A DNA stretch of 64,000 nt from Streptomyces sp. NBC_01465 (lineage in GTDB: Bacteria > Actinomycetota > Actinomycetes > Streptomycetales > Streptomycetaceae): positions 9,052,001-9,116,000 of the forward strand of contig NZ_CP109467.1 in the NCBI RefSeq assembly GCF_036227325.1. Reading direction: 5' to 3'. Made by a program: the position numbers and the translations under genes. Under the pieces are notes generated by a model. The model saw nothing but the letters and a program-made list of their open reading frames with translations. It did not search any database and had not been told where the DNA came from. Of the stretch, positions 16,242 to 24,338 are shown piece after piece. Position 1 is the first letter of the stretch; each line of letters begins with the position of its first letter.

Positions 16242-17921
16242 TCACGCGAGCTTCTCCTCATGCAGGCGGCGTGCAGTGGCTGCGAGGAGACGTCCGAGCT
16301 TCTCCCTGTTCTCCCCGTAGGTCTTGAGGGCATGGCAATTCGGGCACAGAGCGATCATGTTCGAAGGGACATCCGGCCCGCCCTTGGCCAGGTCCTTGAC
16401 GTGGTCGACCTGCAGGATCGGCAGCCCGGCTTTGGTTCGTTCGCTGGGATGGCCTGCGCACTGAGGGCTCTCGCACCTGTTCTGGCAGCGGGTGAGGACG
16501 GCCCCTCGCGCACTGGGGTCGCGGACGTACTTATCGGCCAGTGTGGGCTTCTTGAGCTGGCCCCGGCGCTCCGCGTTTGCTTCCGCCTTTTGCGCCAGGC
16601 GCTTGTAGGCCTCCGTGTCGCTCTCCCCGGTGTCGGAAGGCTCATCACGATCGGTTGTGAGGTCGCTCAGACGGTAGTTGCCGGTATCGTCGTGCAGTTC
16701 GCCCGCATCGGCATCAACAGCTTCACGGACCTCGGGGGGCCAGGTGTCGCGCTCTGGGGAGGGGATGGGCGCCAGGACCCAGAGGAACTCGCGGCGGGGT
16801 TGTTTGTCGTCTCCGGTGCCCCAGCGCAGTCGGCGCTGCACGATGACAGCCCAGGTTTCGAAACTCCACTGTCCCTGGAACGGCTTGTGCCAGTAGCGCA
16901 GGGGGCGTCCGGCGACCTGATGTTCGGCCATGAGCTCATTGCCGTCCGTGAGTTTCTGGTCGCCCGACAGACCATCACTCACATAGGCAATCCAGGTGGT
17001 ATCGGGGATGCGTCCGTCGGCGTAGGGCCCCTTGTCATCGGAGAAGACACTCAAGATGCCATCAGCGAGACAGCCGATGCCTGCCCTCTTCTGACCACCG
17101 TGGACCCGCCCGATGGCATCTCTGTCTGTGAAGGTCTCTCCGAGCAGGGGACGCAGCGCATCGGGCCATCTCCCGGCGAGCAGATCATGGAGGCCGAAGT
17201 CTTCCAACAACCCTGCCGGAAGTAGGTGGAAGTAGCGGATGATCAGTCCCGCTGCCGCTGACGCGGCCACCTCGGGCTGTGAGCGGATCAGGTTGTAGTC
17301 GTCCTCACGCAAACCTCCAGAGGGGTCAACTGCGTTGAGAGATTCCAGGGTGGGGCGCCGCCCTCGGCTGGTCAGGGTGAGGTCGTCCGCCGTCTCAACA
17401 ATCCACAGGTCATCGCGTACCAGGGCCCAGAACGGATAACGAGCCCCCTCCGCTTCGTCCTCAGCCTGGCCGTACTTCACCAGCAGCGGCGCGAACGCAT
17501 CTCGAGTGAACGACCACGGCTGCAGGCGAGGGGCTCCAGCCATAGCCTGTCCGATCGCCCAGAGCAGAAGGATGGGGCGATGCAGAGCAGGGCCGGTTGC
17601 ACGACGTGCCGGACGGACGTCTCCCACCCGCCGGTGGAAGGACTTGGGCGGCTCCACGACAGTGAAGCCTTCCCTCCTGAGCCACGCCACTGCGTGCTTG
17701 AGGCCCCCGCTGAGCTGTGAGGGCTTGAGCGCTCGTCCGAAGTCGTAGCGGTGGGCGACGCCGGCGATGGCCTTCGAGTCGTACAACTTCCCCTCGTACT
17801 GGAGGAAGTAGATCGCCGCGGCGTGAAAGCCGTACGCGTCCCGGAAAGCCTCCGGGCCGAGTTGGTCGTGCTCGGCAATCGCCTGCAGGATGCCCGCACG
17901 CGTGATCTCAGAAGGTGCCAT
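16242..17921 (-). CDS. ScoMcrA-like type IV (modification-dependent) HNH endonuclease
   Basis: About 559 residues with the four-part plan of Streptomyces coelicolor ScoMcrA. Residues 1-90 are the head domain (GFHAAAIYFLQYEGKLYDSK, then AIAGVAHR). Residues ~120-240 are a sulfur-binding-like domain (HRPILLLWAIGQAMAG). Residues ~290-430 are SRA-like (PDTTWIAYVSDGLSGDQKL). The C-terminus is HNH with CQNRCESPQC, LQVDHV, and PSNMIALCPNCHALKTYG. ScoMcrA cuts near phosphorothioated or Dcm-methylated DNA, blocking modified foreign DNA. Start 17921 (MAPSEITRAGILQAI) fits the family better than the longer 17996. All HNH residues look intact, so it is probably active. It stands alone next to a barstar gene and an IS21 remnant. 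Confidence 0.8.
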   Translation of the reverse strand: MAPSEITRAGILQAIAEHDQLGPEAFRDAYGFHAAAIYFLQYEGKLYDSKAIAGVAHRYDFGRALKPSQLSGGLKHAVAWLRREGFTVVEPPKSFHRRVGDVRPARRATGPALHRPILLLWAIGQAMAGAPRLQPWSFTRDAFAPLLVKYGQAEDEAEGARYPFWALVRDDLWIVETADDLTLTSRGRRPTLESLNAVDPSGGLREDDYNLIRSQPEVAASAAAGLIIRYFHLLPAGLLEDFGLHDLLAGRWPDALRPLLGETFTDRDAIGRVHGGQKRAGIGCLADGILSVFSDDKGPYADGRIPDTTWIAYVSDGLSGDQKLTDGNELMAEHQVAGRPLRYWHKPFQGQWSFETWAVIVQRRLRWGTGDDKQPRREFLWVLAPIPSPERDTWPPEVREAVDADAGELHDDTGNYRLSDLTTDRDEPSDTGESDTEAYKRLAQKAEANAERRGQLKKPTLADKYVRDPSARGAVLTRCQNRCESPQCAGHPSERTKAGLPILQVDHVKDLAKGGPDVPSNMIALCPNCHALKTYGENREKLGRLLAATARRLHEEKLA

Positions 17922-18010
17922 GGCCGCCACCGTAGAGCAGAGCACTGCCTCGACCGCCGCCGCACTCTGCCGGAACTGCACCATTGCAGCCGTCAACCGG
18001 GAGTCCTCGC

Positions 18011-18227
18011 GTGAGCGATCAGTCCGACCAGCAGGCCAAGAGGTCCTTCCTGTACGTCGTGCTCTGTGCCTGTGGAATCGACGGCGACGTCGGCAAGCTC
18101 ATCACGGTCGACCTGGTGAACACGATGGACCCCCCAACTCGTCGCGGCCGCCTTCGGTATGGACCCGCAGGCTGCCGTGATCTATCTCGCCGACCACGTC
18201 GATGCGGGCCGACTGCCAGCTCCGTGA
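18011..18227 (+). pseudogene. Small frameshifted ORF, unknown
   Basis: From a GTG at 18011 the frame reads SDQSDQQAKRSFLYVVLCAC and VGKLITVDLVN. After a C-run near 18130 coding-like sequence continues in another frame: LVAAAFGMDPQAAVIYLADH then VDAGRLPAP to TGA 18225-18227. Together they would make about 70 residues. The tail reminds me of recombinase-associated proteins, but I cannot place it. Call it a probable broken gene of unknown function. Confidence 0.35.
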
Positions 18228-18240
18228 CCGGTCCGCCTGG

Positions 18241-18624
18241 CTAACGAAGGCGCAGGCCCCCGGGAAGTTCCTCTTCAATGATTTCGACCAGCCAGTCGAA
18301 GGCAGTTGGGCCACGTCCAGCACGGGCTTCTGCGAGCTCGGCGCTCACACGGGACCTGTTCGTCGGATGACACCGAGCGAGCCGCATCTCCAGCTGACGG
18401 GCGGTCTCGGGGTATCCGAGGTGCTGACGGGAGACCGTGTGATCACGCCACTCGATCCTGAAGTCGCCGCTGTCTGGCGTCCCGAAGCCGCCGCCGAGGC
18501 AGTCAGCGAAGGCATCAAGATTCCGTCCGAAGTATCCGCCGCAGCCGATGCTCTCACCGGCGACCCGCCAGAAGTCCTCCAGCGTCCTGACCTGGCTGCC
18601 GTCCAACACATATCTCACCGTCAC
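18241..18624 (-). CDS. Barstar-family RNase inhibitor
   Basis: A 127-residue protein: VRYVLDGSQVRTLEDFW near the N-terminus and YFGRNLDAFADCLGGGFGTP in the middle, followed by RIEWRDH. The LDG....DF...........YFG.NLDA..DCL pattern is diagnostic of barstar-like proteins. Barstar binds and blocks barnase-type extracellular or toxin RNases by inserting an acidic helix into the active site; Asp/Glu-rich helices follow here too. No barnase gene is adjacent, so its target is unknown. It lies between the ScoMcrA-like gene and an IS21 remnant. Confidence 0.8.
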   Translation of the reverse strand: MTVRYVLDGSQVRTLEDFWRVAGESIGCGGYFGRNLDAFADCLGGGFGTPDSGDFRIEWRDHTVSRQHLGYPETARQLEMRLARCHPTNRSRVSAELAEARAGRGPTAFDWLVEIIEEELPGGLRLR

Positions 18625-18649
18625 GGCACGCAGACTACGTCCGCCCGGG

Positions 18650-19005
18650 CGGCCTGCCTATTCGTTTCGAACCCATGCTGTTCAGGCACCACCTCGCACG
18701 GGTTCGCCGCAACATGTGCGCTTTGGCAATACCGACACTGGTCGTGAGGATCGTGCTCGACTTCTGATACCTCTGGTTGATCACCTGGAACAGGGCTGAA
18801 GTGCCATCGCCCGGAAGCGGGAGATAGCCCAGTGCATCGATCACGAGCAGGCGGGGCCGGCGAAGAACCTCATGATGCTCGACCAGCGGCCTTCAAGTAC
18901 GGCCTCGTGGCACTTGGCTGCGAGTTCGGTGGCGGCAGGGAAGTAGACGCGGTGTCCGGCGTCGACCGCGGAGCGGGCCAGTGTGACGGCCAGCATCGTC
19001 ATCAT
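18650..19005 (-). pseudogene. IS21-family helper ATPase (IstB) remnant, frameshifted
   Basis: Two minus frames together give the IstB core: LARSAVDAGHRVYFPAATEL then EGRWSSIMRFFAGP, and after a frameshift near 18850 VIDALGYLPLPGDGTSALF and VINQRYQKSSTILTT. VID(E/A)LGYLPL is the IstB Walker B; here the expected Glu is Ala. The Walker A part and the C-terminus are missing. The 3' end of the TetR gene (19002) touches it. Not functional. Confidence 0.8.
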
Positions 19006-19586
19006 CGGCGCGGCGCCCGCGCGAGCGCGTCGAGGGTCACACCGACGATCGCCCGGAGTTGCTCCGGGCTCGAGCCGGCCCTGCCCATCACCGCGAGAGA
19101 CTGGTTTACGGCCGCTACGTGAACGGCGAAGTTCTCGGCGTTCTCGTCGGACATTCCGCCGGCCTTCAGCGCGGTGCGCAGGCGCGGGCGCTGGAGGCCG
19201 AACAACTCTTTGACGTGCTCTGCGACGCTTGGGCTCAGCGCCGGACTCGCCATGACCGACTGGGCCATGAGGCATCCGTCGGGCACGGCGGGGTCGGCGA
19301 TGCGCCTCAGGGTGACATCGAAGAACGCACGGACGGCGGCGACGGGGTCCTCGGCCGCGCACGAGAGGGCGGCGTCGAATTTGGCGCCGTAGCGCGTGGC
19401 GTAGCGATCCAGGCAGCGAAGGAAGAGCGCGTCCTTGTCGCCGAGCGAGGAGTAGATCGAGCTGCGGTTCAGGCCGGTCGCCCGGGACAGGTCGTCGAGC
19501 GAGGTGTCGGCGTAGCCGGAGCGCCAGAACTGGATCATCGCGGCGTCGAGCACCGTGTCCATGTCGAACTGCTTCTTGCCTGCCAT
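19002..19586 (-). CDS. TetR/AcrR-family transcriptional repressor
   Basis: About 194 residues from ATG 19586 (MAGKKQFDMDTVLDAAM); an ATG nine bases upstream is also possible. Residues ~8-55 are the helix-turn-helix: SGYADTSLDDLSRATGLNRS then SIYSSLGDKDALF. The rest is the all-helical ligand-binding domain (ADPAVPDGCLMAQSVM). It is divergently transcribed from the alpha/beta hydrolase at 19672, with ~85 bp between the starts. By the usual logic of TetR pairs it probably represses that gene and itself. The ligand is unknown. Confidence 0.85.
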   Translation of the reverse strand: MAGKKQFDMDTVLDAAMIQFWRSGYADTSLDDLSRATGLNRSSIYSSLGDKDALFLRCLDRYATRYGAKFDAALSCAAEDPVAAVRAFFDVTLRRIADPAVPDGCLMAQSVMASPALSPSVAEHVKELFGLQRPRLRTALKAGGMSDENAENFAVHVAAVNQSLAVMGRAGSSPEQLRAIVGVTLDALARAPRR

Positions 19587-19671
19587 GCAGCCCATCCTCC
19601 CATCTTGGACCGATCAGTTCAAGACGTGTTAGCGTCGAATCACGGTCCACCCGCCTCGATGGAGGATTCCC

Positions 19672-20571
19672 ATGACCAACCCCGTCCCCGCCCTGCCTCT
19701 GCATGACCTGGCCGGATTCACGCACCGCTGGGTCGACGCCGACGGCGTCCGCCTGCACGCCGTCGAAGGCGGTCGGCCGGACGGACCGGCCGTCGTCCTG
19801 CTCACCGGGTTCCCGCAGACGTGGTGGGCCTGGCGAAAGGTCATGCCTGCTCTCGCCGATCGGTTCCGGGTCATAGCGATCGACCGGCCGGGCCAAGGCA
19901 ATTCCGAGCATCCGGAGCTCAGCTACGACACGCACACGGTCGCCGCGCACATCCAAGCCGCTGTGAACGCTCTCGGCGTGCGGGACTACTGGCTCGCCGG
20001 GCACGACATCGGCGCCTGGGTCGCCTTCTCCCTCGCCCTGAACTACGAGAGCCGACTGCACGGGGTCGCGCTGCTCGACGCCGGAATTCCCGGTATCACC
20101 ATGCCGGAAGCGATCCCTCTCGACCCGGCTCTGGCGTTCAAGACCTGGCACTTCGCGTTCCACGTGGTGCCCGATCTTCCCGAGACGCTGATAGCCGGCC
20201 GCGAGCGGGAGTACATCAGCTGGTTCCTGAAGACCAAGTCCCTCGCGCCCGACGCGTTCGAGGAAGCAGAGCTCGACCACTACGGTGCTGCCCTCGCCGT
20301 CGATGGCGGCCTGCGCGCCGGCCTCGCCTCCTACCGCGACGCCGCCGAGTCCGCGCGCAAGAACCACGCGGCACTCGAGCAACGGCGACTGACCGTACCC
20401 GTCCTCGGAATCTCCAGCAGCCACGGCTCGATCCCGGATATGGCGGCCTCCATCAGCCCGTGGGCCGAGAACGTGACCGGCGTCATCGTGCCCGACGCCG
20501 GTCACTACATCCCCGAGGAGCAGCCCGAGGCCGTCGCCGCCGCCCTCACCGACTTCTTCAGCGGCTGCTAG
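19672..20571 (+). CDS. Alpha/beta hydrolase, epoxide hydrolase / haloacid dehalogenase-like
   Basis: A 299-residue cytoplasmic hydrolase. LLTGFPQTWWAW holds the oxyanion-hole HGxP-type motif (here TGFP). AGHDIGAWVAFSLA has the nucleophile elbow with Asp as nucleophile (GHDxG), as in epoxide hydrolases and fluoroacetate dehalogenases. VPDAGHYIPEEQP has the catalytic His. A cap domain occupies ~140-230. The length fits the family. The ribosome site GGAGG lies just before the ATG (GATGGAGGATTCCC). It is divergent from a TetR gene that probably controls it. Substrate unknown. Confidence 0.85.
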   Translation: MTNPVPALPLHDLAGFTHRWVDADGVRLHAVEGGRPDGPAVVLLTGFPQTWWAWRKVMPALADRFRVIAIDRPGQGNSEHPELSYDTHTVAAHIQAAVNALGVRDYWLAGHDIGAWVAFSLALNYESRLHGVALLDAGIPGITMPEAIPLDPALAFKTWHFAFHVVPDLPETLIAGREREYISWFLKTKSLAPDAFEEAELDHYGAALAVDGGLRAGLASYRDAAESARKNHAALEQRRLTVPVLGISSSHGSIPDMAASISPWAENVTGVIVPDAGHYIPEEQPEAVAAALTDFFSGC

Positions 20572-20709
20572 GCCGGTTCGTTTGGATCACTTCCGCTGGC
20601 CGAGGTGGATCCGGGCCGTCGCTCGGGCAGCCGAGGCCAGCGAGACAACCGTCCGCACAGTCGAAAAGGGCTTCAGCCGATGATCGAGCCTACGGCACCC
20701 GATTGACAC

Positions 20710-22608
20710 TCAGCCTTGGCCAGGGCGTCGATCATGATGCGGCAACAGGGCCTCCAAGTGGGCTTGCGTCTGTTCGTCGTTGGACCACAGGCGGGTGCCT
20801 CTGGTTCCCCGGGTGGCGAGAACGCGGTAGGTGTTGAGGGCGAAGCGCAGATAGCGCTCCGGGGAGATGCCCTTGAACGCCTTGTCGCAGCTTTCCTCTG
20901 GCTGAGCGACCCACTTGTCGCCTCGGCGGACGAGATCCTTGCCGATGATCACGACGTTGTAGGCGTACTCCATCCCCTGCGCGGTGTAGATACAGCCAAC
21001 CTGTTCATGCCCCCCTTCATCAGTGGCCCAATACGGTCGAGCCGGCACCTGCGGGTAGTCGAGGTCCGGCGTGTCCATACGCGCGTTCCACGGACGAACC
21101 CAGGTTCGCGGCCCCTGGGGCCCGCTCCAGGTGAGCTCGACTTCGGGGCGAAGCGGGGGAGTGTCTGGCGATTCCCAGGGCCAGCAAAAACCCGCTGTCA
21201 TCCGGGCGGTCAGGCCCTTGTCCGTGTGGGAGCCGATCCAAGCGGTGAACTGGTCGGGGTCGCCGGCCACCGCGAGGTCGTAGTCCGAGCCGGACCAGGG
21301 CGCAGTTAGGCCCTGCGGCTGGAGGAACTGATCGATCCACCGGTGGTAGCCACTGGAGCCGTTGCAACGGAACTGGGTGGTGAGGTCAATGTGCCCGAGA
21401 TAGCGGTCCTGGTCGCGGGCATGCTCCGTGAGTTCGTCGAGCGTGACACCTTCCGTGGGCCGCACGATCTGCTGTTCGTCGAGGAAGAGCACGGCAACTG
21501 ACGCCCGGTTCAAGAGCTTTCCCAGCGTCAACGGGAAAGCAGCACGACTGTGGTCGGGGTAGGTGCGGGATCGGTGGGCTTCATCGAGCAGCACGACGCT
21601 GTCGGCCGTTACTCCGGCCGGGATCCTGTCGGTGAACGTGGCGATCAGGCCACGAGAGGTATCCCCGACCGTGCGCTGCAGCTGGCGGGTGAGCGTGCCG
21701 GAGGGCGACAACAGCCGCGGATTGGCGCCGGCCTCGCGGCACAGCTCACCAAGGAGCCGACAGGCGATGACCGTTTTACCGGTGCCGGGACCGCCGGTCA
21801 CGACGATCGTGCTGCGCTTCCCCCGCTCCTGCGAGGCTTTGACAGCGTGCCAGACCTCCTGGAGTGCCAGGTCCTGGTCGCCAAGGAGCGTGAACGCATC
21901 GTTGCCCTCGATTACTTGGCCCGCCCTGGCCAGCAAAGCGGGGGAGGGGCGATGCTCAGCATCCAAGAAGACCTTGACGCTCTCCTGCGAGGCCGGCTGC
22001 AAGCTCGCGCATCCCAGGCGCTCGGCAAGAGCCTCACGCGAAGGCTCGGCTGCAAGGTCGTCACGGCCGAGCAGAGGAAAGGCGCCCGCCGCCCCACCCA
22101 CCACCCCCTCCTGCAACTGGCCAATCAACTCCGGGCCGGCATCGTGAAGAACGGTCAGCCCGCGTACCCACAACGAGAACTCGTCCCGAGAAACCCAGTC
22201 CTCCAAGTAACGGACATACCCACGCACCTGTCGCGCCGGGTGCTGGACCGTACGCTGACCGATCTTCGCCATGCCAGGGCGAAAACGGCTCGTCTGGACG
22301 GTGGTCCACTGCTTCAGCTCGATCACCACCGTGCACAGACGACCATCGGGAGCCTCGCCGATGACCAGCGCATCAATGCGCTCCCCTGTAGCCGGAAGGG
22401 AGAACTCAAGCAGCACACGAAGCTCACCCAACCCCGCACTACACAAAGCAGACATGAGGGCCGGCCAGCTACGCCGCCAGCTGCGCACCTCGTCCGCGCT
22501 CGGCGCGAAGCCAAACACCTTGAGGAACCGTCGCTCACACGCCTCGATGAACGCAGCCTGTGTGACGTCCCGTGCAACATCGGCAACCCTGCCCCCGTGA
22601 AGATGCAT
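20710..22608 (-). CDS. DUF2075 protein: PD-(D/E)xK-like nuclease fused to SF1 helicase
   Basis: About 632 residues from ATG 22608 (MHLHGGRVADVARDV); longer in-frame starts look non-coding. The N-terminus has RIDALVIGE..TVVIELKQW, a likely PD-(D/E)xK pair (Asp...ExK). Then comes a P-loop helicase: Walker A VVTGGPGTGKTVIA, Walker B SVVLLDEAHRS, a Gln-containing motif LFLDEQQIV, and a C-terminal VGCIYTAQGMEYAYNVVIIG. This is the DUF2075/Schlafen-like helicase architecture often found in defence islands. It is divergent from the mazG-HNH operon with ~92 bp between, so shared regulation is possible. Substrate and partner unknown. Confidence 0.8.
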   Translation of the reverse strand: MHLHGGRVADVARDVTQAAFIEACERRFLKVFGFAPSADEVRSWRRSWPALMSALCSAGLGELRVLLEFSLPATGERIDALVIGEAPDGRLCTVVIELKQWTTVQTSRFRPGMAKIGQRTVQHPARQVRGYVRYLEDWVSRDEFSLWVRGLTVLHDAGPELIGQLQEGVVGGAAGAFPLLGRDDLAAEPSREALAERLGCASLQPASQESVKVFLDAEHRPSPALLARAGQVIEGNDAFTLLGDQDLALQEVWHAVKASQERGKRSTIVVTGGPGTGKTVIACRLLGELCREAGANPRLLSPSGTLTRQLQRTVGDTSRGLIATFTDRIPAGVTADSVVLLDEAHRSRTYPDHSRAAFPLTLGKLLNRASVAVLFLDEQQIVRPTEGVTLDELTEHARDQDRYLGHIDLTTQFRCNGSSGYHRWIDQFLQPQGLTAPWSGSDYDLAVAGDPDQFTAWIGSHTDKGLTARMTAGFCWPWESPDTPPLRPEVELTWSGPQGPRTWVRPWNARMDTPDLDYPQVPARPYWATDEGGHEQVGCIYTAQGMEYAYNVVIIGKDLVRRGDKWVAQPEESCDKAFKGISPERYLRFALNTYRVLATRGTRGTRLWSNDEQTQAHLEALLPHHDRRPGQG

Positions 22609-22700
22609 GGCCAGACGTATACCAGCTGAGACTGACAACTCGACTCTGCGCAGGGTCAGACCGCGACCACATGTCAGTGCCACCTGGTATTCCTGGGAGC

Positions 22701-23057
22701 ATGACGATCGGATCACTGCAGAAGTCGCTGGCCGACTTCGCCGCTGAACGCGAGTGGGAACAGTTCCACACCCCAAAGAACCTGGCCATGGCCCTGGCCG
22801 GCGAAAGTGGCGAACTCCTCGCAATCTTCCAGTGGCTGACCCAGGACGAGTCCTCAGCCGTGATGGACGATCCCGTCCGAGCGCCGCAGGTGCGCGAGGA
22901 AATCGCCGACGTCTTCGCGTACTTGCTCAGGCTGGCCGACGTTCTCGATCTTGACTTGGAGCAGGCCCTCCTTGAGAAGATCAAGACCAACGATCGAAAG
23001 TACCCGGTACACCTCGCACGAGGCCGGGCGGACAAGTACACACAGCTGGGGGGATGA
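22701..23057 (+). CDS. MazG-like nucleotide pyrophosphohydrolase
   Basis: A 118-residue all-helical NTP pyrophosphohydrolase of the RS21-C6/dCTPase branch: EREWEQFHTPKNLAMALAGE then SGELLAIFQW, and EEIADVFAYLLRLADVL. The ExxE...ExxD acidic residues that bind magnesium are present. Such enzymes hydrolyse (d)NTPs to monophosphates and often clean up modified nucleotides. Its stop overlaps the start of the next gene (ATGA at 23054), so they are translationally coupled. The coupling to an HNH protein suggests a joint role in nucleotide- or DNA-targeted defence. Confidence 0.85.
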   Translation: MTIGSLQKSLADFAAEREWEQFHTPKNLAMALAGESGELLAIFQWLTQDESSAVMDDPVRAPQVREEIADVFAYLLRLADVLDLDLEQALLEKIKTNDRKYPVHLARGRADKYTQLGG

Positions 23058-24058
23058 GTCAGCCGATGCGCATCGTCATGCAGCCGGCAAGGCGCGCGAG
23101 GAAGGTCGTCAACAAGCACTACCTGGACACCATCGCGAACTGGGTGGTCTTCGACGACTACGCGCACCTCCTTGACGCACATGTCCTCGACCAACTGCGC
23201 CAGTTGTTCCCCGGTGGCTCTGCCCCCATGTGGGGAGTGGCACCAGGAAAGAACGACGCCAACGCCTCCAAGATCAAGAAGATGCGTCCCGGCGACGGAG
23301 TGGTCTTCACCGGCGAGAACAAGCTGTACCTCGGCGGAACCATCGCACTGACATGGCGCAACAAAGCCATGGCCAAGCAACTATGGGACTCAGAGGACGA
23401 CGGCAGCACCTGGGAGTTCATGTACGCAATCTCCGGCGTCCAAGGCTTCGACATCCCCATCACGGAAGTTCGAAAACTCCTCAAATGGGACGAAAAGCGA
23501 AACGTCATGGGAATCACCATCCTCGACGACGCCGACAGCGACACCCTCCACTCACTCCTGACACTCGACCCAGCCCCAGCCGCGCTGGCGCCCGTCGATG
23601 AACAGGAGGAAGAAGCAGCCATCGCCAACTTCGACGGAGAGCTGGAGCGCACCTCTCAGCGGGCCCATCGGGGCGAGCAAGCGGCCCTCAAGCGCCGACT
23701 CTTGCCCGGCAACACCGGCGAGTGCGCCCTATGCGGACGCCACCTCCCAGGCGCCTTCCTCATAGGGGCACACATCAAGAAGCGCGCGGTCTGCGACGAC
23801 GAAGAGAAGCGCGACCTCACCAACATCGCAATGCTCGCCTGCACCTTCGGCTGCGACGCACTCTACGAGCACGGCTACATCACCGTAGCCCCCCACGGCC
23901 TGATCCAGGTAAGCCCGCTCGCCCAGCACCTCCCGGCAGTCGCCGAACACATCGAGAAGTGGCTCACCAACCAGAAAGTCACCTGGTGGAACGAGAACCG
24001 CGAGAAGTACTACCAGTGGCACCGCACCCACACATTCAAGGACAGCCCGCCAGCATGA
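23054..24058 (+). CDS. Putative modified-base reader (PUA/EVE-like) fused to HNH nuclease
   Basis: A 334-residue protein. Residues ~20-160 (ANWVVFDDY, then APMWGVAPGKNDANASKIKK and MRPGDGVVFTGENKLYLGG) have the small beta-barrel look of EVE/PUA domains, which read modified bases. The C-terminal ~110 residues carry CALCGRHLP, IGAHIKKRAVCDD, NIAMLACTFGCDALYEHGYI, an HNH-type zinc-finger nuclease. EVE-HNH fusions are type IV restriction enzymes in other bacteria. The start overlaps mazG by 4 bp. It ends 281 bp before CRISPR array 1. The reader-domain call is inferred from pattern only; the HNH part is firmer. Confidence 0.6.
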   Translation: MSQPMRIVMQPARRARKVVNKHYLDTIANWVVFDDYAHLLDAHVLDQLRQLFPGGSAPMWGVAPGKNDANASKIKKMRPGDGVVFTGENKLYLGGTIALTWRNKAMAKQLWDSEDDGSTWEFMYAISGVQGFDIPITEVRKLLKWDEKRNVMGITILDDADSDTLHSLLTLDPAPAALAPVDEQEEEAAIANFDGELERTSQRAHRGEQAALKRRLLPGNTGECALCGRHLPGAFLIGAHIKKRAVCDDEEKRDLTNIAMLACTFGCDALYEHGYITVAPHGLIQVSPLAQHLPAVAEHIEKWLTNQKVTWWNENREKYYQWHRTHTFKDSPPA

Positions 24059-24280
24059 CCACGTGAACCACAACACCCGCCAATCCTCCCCCTTCGCAGG
24101 AAGGAACAGCGGCCGTTTCAATGCGTTGACCGGTCGTCCCGCTGCCTCCGCGCCTGCTGCACGAGCCACGGCGTGCCGCGCGCCTCGCCGAGATCCGACA
24201 GCTGCGAATCCTTGGCCTGGACCAGCGAACCACGCCCGACCGTCCGTGCCTGTGGCGCGGCGGCCAGCTCTCAGCCCTCC

Positions 24281-24338
24281 CTCGAAGCAACTGAATGAAA
24301 ACAGGCAACCCACCCGGTAGATTCGCAGTTCAAGAAGT
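24281..24338 (+). promoter_or_regulatory. CRISPR leader of array 1, with a vestige of a cas2 3' end
   Basis: AAGCAACTGAATGAAA at 24285-24300 ends exactly 38 bases before repeat 1. The same 16 bases at the same distance precede array 2. The reading SKQLNENRQPTR-stop here parallels the end of Cas2 (KKQLNENDRLGR-stop). The stretch is AT-richer than its surroundings, as leaders are. It probably guides spacer integration by Cas1-Cas2 and contributes to array transcription. The ~220 bp before it hold no gene I can support. Confidence 0.8.

Noticed and set aside
18841..20505. 554-codon minus frame over the TetR/hydrolase region
   Set aside because: Only its last ~54 codons are real (IstB remnant). 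The rest is antisense to the hydrolase and out of frame with TetR.
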